Assembly: GCA_951640165.1 (NCBI GenBank)
Contig: OX621234.1
Coordinates: 25,548,549 to 25,612,548, forward strand
Source: Pseudoips prasinana
Lineage: Eukaryota > Arthropoda > Insecta > Lepidoptera > Nolidae
Length of the DNA: 64,000 nt
Direction: 5' to 3'
Numbering within the stretch: the first letter of the stretch is position 1; each line of letters begins with the position of its first letter. Of the stretch, positions 56,071 to 64,000 are shown in pieces. A model generated the notes under the pieces. It ran no database searches. It saw only the letters and a program-made list of their open reading frames with translations, and was not told where the DNA came from. The position numbers were made by a program, and so were the translations under genes.

Positions 56071-56894
56071 TGATTGTTAGTTAGTGTTTGTGCACATAAT
56101 CTTGTACAACAGTATGTCCTGTGTAGTTGGCTAGTCTCCGCTGGTATTGACCGCCGAAACAGAAATTCAGTCAGAAGCTCAGTTATTATACTAAACTATC
56201 CTATTAATAATAATAAAAAATAATAAAAACCTTAATACGTATAATTCAGCCATAATCATAAAATATATAAAGGAAAACAATAAAATATTAGTTGAATATA
56301 TTATTGTTTAGTGGTCTTAAGAAGACTGGCGCATTAGCGTCTAAATTGACAAATTTATTTGTGACGCCTCCAATGACATAAGTCTCATACGCTATAGGAA
56401 GAAGCGAGGACTTTTAATTTAATAAAAGACGTGGGCAGAGACAACCGCTGTATATTAACACTTGTTTGCACGTTACCGGTAATTTACTTCATTCTACTTT
56501 TTATCTGCCTTTTTTGCTTGTCATTTACCGCCTTTTACGGCTTACCGCTTAAAGTTCTGTCAGCGGTATTCGTTAGTAATTGTTAGTTTGTCTAAAGTGA
56601 GTAATATTGAGGAATTAGTAAAAGTAGTTAATGTAGTTTATCTTTCGCGTGGATCAATTTTATATCGGTGTGCTGTGGAGACAATGTAGCGTGTTTGTGC
56701 CTGCTGTCAAATACGTAACAGCACGTTTGGTGAAGTTACTATAGAGATAATAGACGTGTACCATTTAGGGAATTATTTTTGTTTATTTAACAGATATTGT
56801 ATATTTCTTTTTATGAGCTCGGTTGGAAAAGTGCCTTCCTTACAAAATATACTCTAAGTAATGGTACTAAAGGCACTCGTAGCCAGTTGCACTC
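56071..56894. other. AT-rich DNA, nothing supported
   Basis: I see no gene, RNA gene or clear repeat. Confidence 0.5.
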
Positions 56895-57060
56895 ATTGCT
56901 CTTTAAGTGAGGGGAAAGGCACGCGATTGATGGTAAAGGTGACCGTTAGAATGGATTAATTTCTGAGCGTCTTCGTGCTTCGGAGGGCACGTTAAGCTGT
57001 TGGTTCCAGCTGTTGTTGTTAAGCAATGTTAAAGGCCTAAAGGTAAGGTTATCACTAACT
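56895..57060 (+). repeat. interspersed repeat, family C (copy 4, best core)
   Basis: It has 'ggtgaccgttagaatggattaatttctgagcg', then 'cttcgtgcttcggagggcacgttaagctgttggt', then 'gttaaaggcc'. This is the least diverged core of the family and anchors the other three copies. Confidence 0.75.
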
Positions 57061-57444
57061 ACATAAACAAAGAAAAAAGATTAGCACTATGATGTTAATG
57101 TCGTGGGGTTCGGTTTGATTAAAGTCACCACTTCGAAGTAGATGTAAAAACGATTGAAATGTGTGAGGCTTACTATAAACTGAGCCTGATATAAGATTTG
57201 TATAGAATAAAAAAGACAAACTCGGTCACACACAGATGTTTTTTGTTAATGATACAGCCATAGCTATTTAATTGAATAATTGATAATGCGTAATTAAAGT
57301 TATAACTTTGGTATTGCGGAATATCTTCCAAAAATATAATTCGCGATAGCAACGACAAGGACCAATAAGGTCCTTTTTGGTACGATCGCTTGGTGACTGG
57401 TTGAGTTGTAAAGGCGTAAAACAAACATACTAATTTTCTCCTTT
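57061..57444. other. AT-rich spacer
   Basis: An 83-codon minus frame (57173-57424) without a domain. No other feature is seen. Confidence 0.45.
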
Positions 57445-57487
57445 ACGCGTAGGAATCTACGGATATCATCCGTAGATCCATCCGCGT
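57445..57487. repeat. 43-bp hairpin with matching ACGCG/CGCGT base
   Basis: TCTACGGAT-ATC-ATCCGTAGA is a perfect 9-bp stem with a 3-nt loop. Outside it, GGA/TCC and ACGCG/CGCGT pair again with small bulges. Confidence 0.8.
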
Positions 57488-57489
57488 AA

Positions 57490-57860
57490 TAGGTACTTAC
57501 GTCATCAAGCCTTCATGCTTTTAATTCTGATTTAGCGTTTGTCCTTGATTATGGAAATTAGCTAGAATGGAATGTAGAGCAGGGAGGATTTAATCATGAA
57601 AGGTATTTGTCAACAATTCGTAACAGCCATTTATAGAGTCGTGTGAATTCCATCACGTTAACTGATGTTGGCACTTCAGGATTGCATTTCATAATATTTC
57701 AGTAAATTCCTTAAATGATTATTACCGCTGTCTATCAGACTGCGACTACAATGTCAAACTGTCAGTACTACAAAATCAGGAACCAATATTTTGCGGAATA
57801 CGCACCCGTTTATTTTAACATGTGACTTAGTTAAGGTTTTTAATGCTTGCTTAACTTAAA
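57490..57860. other. unique DNA, nothing supported
   Basis: I see no gene or repeat. Confidence 0.45.
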
Positions 57861-57863
57861 ATC

Positions 57864-57909
57864 AGAATATGTACATACTAAAGGTGCATCTTTAGTATGT
57901 ACATATTCT
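57864..57909. repeat. perfect 20-bp inverted repeat with 6-nt loop
   Basis: AGAATATGTACATACTAAAG, loop GTGCAT, then the exact complement. Pairing resumes outside with AAAAT/ATTTT after one mismatch. No element boundary was found. Confidence 0.92.
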
Positions 57910-58379
57910 AATTTTTGTACATATGAGTAAGAAAATAAACACCACAAAAGTCCTTGTCCTACCGCACGCTTAATTAATCGCGGGACAGTTTACAGACAGG
58001 AAATTCTCGGACACCAAACACATTCAAGTGCCTCGACTTGGATCAACCATAAATGTGTCCTACAAATGTTTGTGCTACACTAGGAATGAAGCCGAAACGT
58101 AATGGCGCCGAAGTATCAGTGACGTGTCCACCTTCACCCCACTTCATCATATCTGCAGTCAATATTCGGAAGTTCAGCCGTCTCAGTAGAAATTAAAAGG
58201 AGCAGATTTAAGTATTTTATGAGTAGGTGCTAAAAATCTAATTCTCTTTAAGGATCTCTCTCAAAGAATCTTTCAAATGAGACTAGCCATCGGTGTGGGT
58301 TGTTTAGCGTGTACCTGTATTTTTCCACAAGCCCACACTCAAATCCGTTAAACCTTTTCAATGTGAAGCAGTAACAAAT

Positions 58380-58440
58380 TTACACACACACACAAACACA
58401 CATGAACGCGAGCGCACACACGCACACAGGACGCGCCCGC
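58380..58440. repeat. (CA)n-rich microsatellite
   Basis: Interrupted CA repeats (acacacacacacaaacacacatg...cgcacacacgcacacagg). Confidence 0.9.
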
Positions 58441-58894
58441 AATATAATTGGTTTAAAAAAGCAGGCTTAATACCCCGACTTGATTAAATCAATTTAAATA
58501 TAATTTCGTTTCCTTCTAACATAGTTCTTAAGAAAAGGACGGCGCATGTTTAGTTGGGACAGTTTAGCTATGGCGCAACATACTGAATTAAAATAAGCGA
58601 CACGTTTAAACCTCTCCACTAACAATGTGCCCAATACGCGTTTAAGTGCATATATTTAGATTATTGGTATATCCTGTTCTTTTCCTACAACGTATATCGG
58701 ACAGAAATGTAATGATATTAGCAAAGTATCAAGTATTCTTATTGAACATTGTCTAGCCAACTCTAAATCAGTGTGTACCGTGTACTTGCTTTTTGAACAA
58801 ATCGACTTAAGTAACTGTTAGTAAATAGTACGATCCTGATTTCAGTGTTGTTATCCGTCTAAACAACATCCCTAAATAGGGAGGATTCATTGAT
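58441..58894. other. AT-rich DNA, nothing supported
   Basis: I see no feature. Confidence 0.5.
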
Positions 58895-59240
58895 AAGGAA
58901 AGAAAGCGAATCGCTCCCGCCTCCTTTTGCGACCCACTCGGTCTCAACAAGGTGAACGACCTGAGTTACTTACCGCCCGCCCGACCACGTGACCCGCCCA
59001 GCACTTGAGCTAGGTCAGGGTCACCCCGCGACATCTGCGCCGACGTAAGTTGACCTCCGAGGGAGTGCGAGGAACTCCCCCTCTGAGATCATTCTTTATT
59101 GGATGATGTCGCCTTACATTGTCGCCGACTCGCCCGATTTTTCCGTTTGAATAGTTTCTGATACGTCGATGGGTCGCGTTGGATGACCTCTTGGGCTAGG
59201 TCAAGGATTAGTAGAATTTAAAGGGTGCGTATGAAGAATA
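58895..59240. promoter_or_regulatory. candidate cis-regulatory block 8, cluster of nuclear-receptor half-sites
   Basis: This is a sharply GC-richer, transposon-free block. It holds a CACGTG E-box (58986-58991), AGGTCAGGGTCA (59012-59023; two half-sites with no spacer), TGACCT (59051-59056), and TGACCT...AGGTCA (59184-59203; everted, 8-nt spacer). AAGGTGAAC also lies near 58949. AGGTCA is the core of nuclear-receptor response elements. Five or six in about 260 bp is more than expected by eye. No open frame exists. It could be a hormone-responsive enhancer (inference). Confidence 0.45.
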
Positions 59241-59697
59241 AAATGGGTTGCGACTTTTTTCTATGACTTTTATTATGTTTACCTATTAAGGACAAATAAT
59301 TTTTAATTTAAATAAGTGCTTCTAATACTAAGATATATTGTATCGAATTATTCTTTTCTTCCCGTTTAATATTGTACATATATAAAAGAAATGTCCGCTT
59401 GCAATTCTGTGTTAAAAATGTATTTGCTTTTTGATGTAAATCAGCAAAATAATAGATAACAGAGAAACAAAAAGAAAAACAATTCTAACATACAAAAGCG
59501 ATTTATTTTGTCGATAACGCCCGTGTTTTTTTCATCGTTTACGGTAACTTCTAAAACTAACACAATAAGAGTTCCATGATATACAGACACTTAGAACTAA
59601 TGGTTGAATAATGGTCTCAGCTCAACTACTTGTGGATGTCGCATAATTTTTTCTTGTAAACACTATATTACCCGTACTATTAATATATTCGTTATCA
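59241..59697. other. AT-rich DNA, nothing supported
   Basis: I see no feature. Confidence 0.5.
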
Positions 59698-59870
59698 CAC
59701 TAATGTAAAAAAGGCGTACGTTTGTGAGTGTGTATGTTTGTTACTTCTTCACGTCTAAACGGCTGAAGCGATTTTAATAAAATTTTGCATGGAGTTAGGT
59801 GACACCCTGGATTAACACATACGCTATAATTTATAAAGTTTAACGTGGGTAAAACCACGGGTACAGCTAG
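59698..59870 (+). mobile_element. short Helitron-like repeat ending CTAG|T
   Basis: It starts 'acactaatgtaaaaaaggcgtacgtttgtgagtgtgtatg'. It then has 'acacatacgctataatttataaagtttaac' and a terminal GC segment 'cgtgggtaaaaccacgggtacagCTAG' followed by T. The terminal hairpin-like CGTGG...CCACG just before CTAG fits a Helitron 3' end. It is homologous to 51203-51374. Confidence 0.75.
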
Positions 59871-62260
59871 TTCTTAATAATTATTACATTACATTAATTC
59901 ATTACGTGCACGTGCGCGGAGCGGTGCTAACTATCTGAAATCATTTTGCTTTTCTTTTACTTAGTGCATGTATTTTTTTATTATTTATCATCGTCATAAC
60001 GTCAAAACGATCTCCTAATAATTGTTGCTCGCAAGAAACTTATATTCATAGTGGTACATCGTTTCTAAATTTGTAACAGAATGTTGCTGACTTTTTTAAG
60101 GTTTTAGATAAATGTTACTACCACATGGGTTAGCAGGCCTAGATTAAAGTTCTGGTCTTCCATATGGCATTAACCAAATAAAGACTACATTTCAAATAAA
60201 GGGCAATGTGTGGGCATGGTGCCGTTCAAAAAGAAAAAATAAGGTAACGCGTAAGTAATGCAAGCGCCCATAGACTATTGTGACCGCTTGCCATAAAGCG
60301 CACCGTATTCTAGTTGCTAATATAGTTGTATAAAACAACATATTTCTCTTCCTTTTCATAGCTCTGATAATTATTATATAACATGTACTTTTCACTTGCC
60401 TAATATCTTAGGAGCAATACGGAAAATGTGAAGAAAAGTCCCCTCATATAGTAATTCATAAACATATGTTAGTAAGTCATATACAACTCAACGGTAGGGT
60501 TATTAAAACAACACGTTGCCACAGACGCGAAATTAAAAGCTGCCAATCCTTTGATACATTGTTTTTTTTGTTAAAGATGTCACATTGCTTTTCGAGTATA
60601 ATTGCTATAATAATTACACCCATCATTCTCCCCTGTGGCAAAGAAAGTCATATTATTGTGACTTCCGCAGTGATAAAAACTTGTTCTCATATAGTGTAAC
60701 TGAATAATTATAGGACGAACTGAATAATTATACTATTGAAAATGGAATTAAAACTTATAAAACAAAACTAGTTTTAACTATTACAGAAATAATTAAGATC
60801 CATTGAGAAAATGTAATAAAACTAATCATGGTGGACTTTGTACTTATCATCCAAAAGTAGACGATCATGTTATTACGTGAAGATAAATAGACGAGTACAG
60901 TAACATACGTAGGTAATCTTTATAAAAATAATAAAATAACATGGTGAAAATTTTTCATAGTACCATCGCTACGGGCCGATATCAAATACTATTACAACCT
61001 TTTAGATATTTTGACAAATGTCAAATGACGTAACGATGGCACCAAGGCGAACTATCGGAACTTTAATACCATAGACACGAGTAGAATCTACCCTTTTACT
61101 TTACCAACCATATGCATGGGTGAAACTCAACCATTTCTAACCGCACTAATTTTGGGAACGTGCGTAAAAGGTTAACTTGCTAAACTTAGATTTTTATAAT
61201 AAAAGTGGATGTAAATCATCTGATTCATTACTTGGACTACAAGTTAGTAATACAACAGTTTGACAACGAGCTCATCTTAACCCTGAAAGTCGCAGACCCA
61301 TATCAGATTTGTCATTCACATTAATGTTACGAGGCATTTTATACTTATATTACTGTTAGTATGTGAAACTCTACAACCAGAAACTGATACTAGGTTGTTC
61401 CGTTGTTGTAACTAATCACAACTTGCCAATGTAAAGCTTTAGTTTTTACAGTTGTGGAAAAATATTATTCGTTTTTCTCTGAAAGAAGAACGTACGTCAT
61501 TTCATTTGTAGAGGTTGCCTTTTGGCTCGTTGCCTACCCCACCCAACTTGTATCCAATTGCACGAAAACGTCGGTGTTTACTTACTGAACCATACTCTTA
61601 CGACTATTTGATAATTTAATTGGAAATTAACGGTCGTAAGTTTATTAGCCTTTAAAACATGTAGTGTTTTTAGAATAAGTCGTCCAAAATACTTTCGAAT
61701 TGTACAATTTACATCATAGACAGAAGTGATTTCAGTTTAAGCTCCACGTATAGCGTAATGTTTAATAAGGTAGACGCTACGATAGCACCTCGGTGCGCTA
61801 GCGTTTGGGTTTTGATTCTCTCAAATAAATATAATCAGTCATATGTCTGGGTCTACTTCCTGTTAGTTAATTGCATGTATGTAAAATCCCGATACAGAGA
61901 TTTATTTATCTAGTGCCGTAAATAATGATTGCGTATTTAGTCCATAATAAATATTGCTGTACGAGGATTGGACCAAATCCAGTCCAAATTCGTCATCATT
62001 CAGCTTAAGTATTATCCTCCCTTTGGTTCCCAATCTTACTTTTAAACTTGAATGTCATCTGACACGTAGCCCGTAGAGAACCAGTAACCGAGATGGTATG
62101 ACAGGCACATTTTTCTTTTTGTACCTAACACTACACAAAAATGTAAATAATAGAAAAGTTCTTCAATAGCTTTACACGAATTTTGATAAGTATAGATTTT
62201 AAAACGTACTCTTCGAGACTTGGAGCATGGTTCCCGTAACAATTATTTTTTATAAGAACA
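59871..62260. other. AT-rich DNA, nothing firmly supported
   Basis: An inverted pair 'gtaccatcgctac' / 'gtaacgatggcac' spans about 60959-61046 and may be a tiny foldback. A patch at 61745-61830 has a weak tRNA-like look ('gcgctagcgtttgggttttgattct') but cannot be folded convincingly. No gene is seen. Confidence 0.4.
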
Positions 62261-62274
62261 TTTTTCTCTTTCAG

Positions 62275-62390
62275 CGTCCAAATCTGCGACATAGCAAACT
62301 AAACGCTGGAACTGTTTCTAGATAAAGGTCGTTACAATTTCTCTAGATCGGAGGAAGTAGTTTCTCTTGTTTATTTCGAGATTATCTTAG
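62275..62390 (+). ncRNA. candidate 116-nt non-coding exon
   Basis: The left boundary is a strong acceptor: branchpoint-like CGTAAC (62234-62239), then TTTTTCTCTTTCAG ending at 62274. The right boundary is a strong donor: CTTAG|GTAAGTATG at 62390|62391. The 116-nt length is typical for an internal exon. All three frames contain stops, so it would be a 5'-UTR exon, an lncRNA exon or a chance pairing. It shows no similarity to the repeats in the window. If the acceptor is not used, the same donor with its preceding AG could serve as a weak ratchet site. Confidence 0.35.
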
Positions 62391-63095
62391 GTAAGTATGA
62401 ACCTGATGTGAAATTACTATTCCTTTATCAATACCAAACCTTCTCTTATAAAAAGGAGTTGCTTTAGATTCATATAACTCATGGATTTTAATGTTGAGTA
62501 CAAATATCGCGAAAATATAAAAAGGCAAGAAGGAAACGAAGTTTATAGTAATAGAAGAAGTTAACTCCAATAATAGAAGTAGCTTATAATCCATGTAATA
62601 TTTAAAAAAATATTATAAAGTGAAAGTTCGTACATAGAGGTAGATGCTTGCAGTATCAGTTTTCATTACCCTGTCCTTTACACTCTCAGTCAGTCAGTTG
62701 CCTCAAGATGCGCGTCAATGATCGATAAATTATTTTATTGTGGCAATGACATAACTGCCAATTGTGGACAATTTAGTCGAATAATAAAATATAATTGATG
62801 CATTAATGAATGTATATCATATCGTACACGTAGTATTATAATGAGACAGTTGTTTTGTCGTTCTGAAAATCTTTTCAGGACGGCTAATAGATTTTCTATA
62901 GACAGCATGTAACGTAACCAGGGGTTTTTACAGACTTTTGTTATATTGCTCCTGCAAGAGATTTTCTGCTAATTTGGTATATTATTGAAAGATTCCATCT
63001 TACATAAATATCAATCCAGGCTACCCACGGGTATTAATTAATTAATAATTTTAATATTTTCTGTTAGTTTTTATTTTTATTGTAAGTTCTCGTTT
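62391..63095. other. AT-rich DNA, nothing supported
   Basis: I see no feature. Confidence 0.5.
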
Positions 63096-63099
63096 AGTT

Positions 63100-63242
63100 C
63101 TTAAGTAGCTATAGCTAAGTTAAATTATATTTGTACGCCTCAACGGCAAAACATAGCGTCCATATATTATGTCATCGTGCTTAACACCTTTATGTAAATA
63201 CCTATGTTTTACAAATAAAATATTTGATTTGATTTGATTTGA
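63100..63242 (+). mobile_element. LINE 3' end with (TTTGA)n tail
   Basis: 'tacgcctcaacggcaaaacatagcgtccatatattatg', then 'cctttatgtaaatacctatgttttacaaataaaat', then TTTGATTTGATTTGATTTG. An AATAAA followed by a pentamer tail is typical of some insect LINE 3' ends. Only the 3' UTR is present. Confidence 0.65.
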
Positions 63243-63269
63243 AAAATGGGTGACAAATAACATCTTCTA

Positions 63270-63595
63270 GTCCCAAATAAAGGAGTGGTCTCAAAAGTCG
63301 AAAGTCTTTGACCACTATGTGTTGCCAGTGATGACTTACGGCACAGAGACGTGGTAAGCTCACTATGGGCCTCATCAGGCGGCTCAAGGTCATCCAAAGA
63401 GCAATGGAAAGGGCTATCCTTGGAGTTTCCCTGCGAGGTCAAAGCAGAAACGCTGAGATCCGCAAGTGAACCAAACTAACCGACATAGCCCGAAAAATTG
63501 CCTAGATGGACCGATAATCTTGTGAGGGTCACTGGAAGACGCTAGATGTGGCAATTATGGAGATCTTTGGGGGAGGCCTTTGTCCCGCAGTATTA
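63270..63595 (+). pseudogene. RTE LINE C-terminal region, internally deleted
   Basis: The translation contains the stretch VMTYGTETW, then GLIRRLKVIQRAMERAILG, then VSLRGQSRNAEIRK, then LTDIARKIA. It then jumps straight to MDRxLVRVTG, W, and the GEAFVPQYY-like end. Compared with the copy at 10870-11330, about 90 bp (the LEWR...GRR block) are missing. One stop and a frameshift are present. The minus-strand frames here are shadows. It directly follows the (TTTGA)n tail of another LINE. Confidence 0.85.
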
Positions 63596-64000
63596 TTAGA
63601 AAAGCAGTTACAAATGGGAACATCTGAAAAATATTTCTTTAAAATCGGTCTAGTACAATGAAAGAAACATCTTTCTGTTAAATAATCTCTCATACACGAT
63701 ACTTCCCTCTCCCGCCCTTGGTCTCGCCTTAGTCGCCAATTACACGCCGCGGTGTTAACCATCTTAGTAATTTGATTACATCTTAAATCTATGATGAAAT
63801 GTTGTATAATTTCCGATTCTAATAATTTAAAAAGTGATGTTTGTCACTGAAACAGCCTTTACTACGACGGCATTTATTTGATTAACGCTAAAAACCAAGA
63901 TATTAATATATAAATAGATATAATTATGTAACTACAATAGTATTTTGATTATTTTTGGAGATATCGACATGTTCTTCTTTATTACACTACATTTTTGTTC
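63596..64000. other. AT-rich DNA to the window edge
   Basis: I see no gene or repeat. A balanced patch at 63690-63760 has no signature. Confidence 0.5.

Noticed and set aside
56920..56940. miR-124-like 'aaaggcacgcg'
   Set aside because: It lies in repeat family C, diverges after 11 bases and has no hairpin.
61745..61830. Degraded tRNA
   Set aside because: A few tRNA-like words are present, but no acceptor or T-arm pairing could be drawn.

Overview
The window looks like nuclear DNA of a moth or butterfly (Lepidoptera). It is AT-rich and intron-poor in open frames. It is full of repeat types I associate with lepidopteran genomes: two tRNA-derived SINE families with intact box B heads, RTE-type LINE tails, a YADD-bearing LINE fragment, Helitron-like elements ending CTAG|T, and TA-flanked MITEs. 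This assignment rests on pattern recognition, not on a search. No host protein-coding exon can be supported. Almost every open frame is short and lies in unique AT-rich DNA or inside repeats; the only long one (252 codons) is reverse transcriptase.

Layout. 1-5500: diverged repeats and one MITE. 5540-7735: two repeat-poor blocks, the second GC-rich, that look like regulatory DNA. 7960-8690: a foldback repeat split by an RTE tail with an 11-bp target-site duplication. 10000-11330: RTE fragments around two near-perfect hairpins. 12900-14030: a SINE pair. 15580-17050: a foldback and a SINE. 17350-17760: another repeat-poor block. 17800-24000: the densest transposon zone (tRNA-headed repeat, Helitron replicase remnant, retroposon with TSD, LINE RT, broken RTE LINE). 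24000-28700: mostly featureless AT-rich DNA with one candidate regulatory block (27300-27640). 28690-29880: a second LINE RT remnant and a second MITE. 33380-34330: two SINEs facing each other. 35860-36540: homeodomain-site-rich block. 37667-38110: a duplicated unit holding a cloverleaf-like tRNA. 39495-44430: several Helitron-like elements and a LINE tail. 45250-49965: a foldback and five SINE copies, one nested in a Helitron-like element. 50490-50950, 55810-56070 and 58895-59240: further compact repeat-poor blocks with paired homeodomain or nuclear-receptor sites. 62275-62390: a candidate non-coding exon. 63100-63595: LINE tails.

Working model (inference): the window is either inside a very long intron of a plus-strand gene, or in the regulatory desert of a developmental gene. 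Support comes from a textbook zero-length-exon (ratchet, recursive-splice) motif at 46958|46959, weaker ones at 12692|12693 and 35123|35124, and a 116-nt segment at 62275-62390 bounded by strong acceptor and donor sites but with stops in all frames. The compact repeat-poor blocks would be its cis-regulatory elements. I cannot name the host gene or species. The ratchet motif, the tRNA-like duplication and the regulatory-type blocks are the most interesting leads.
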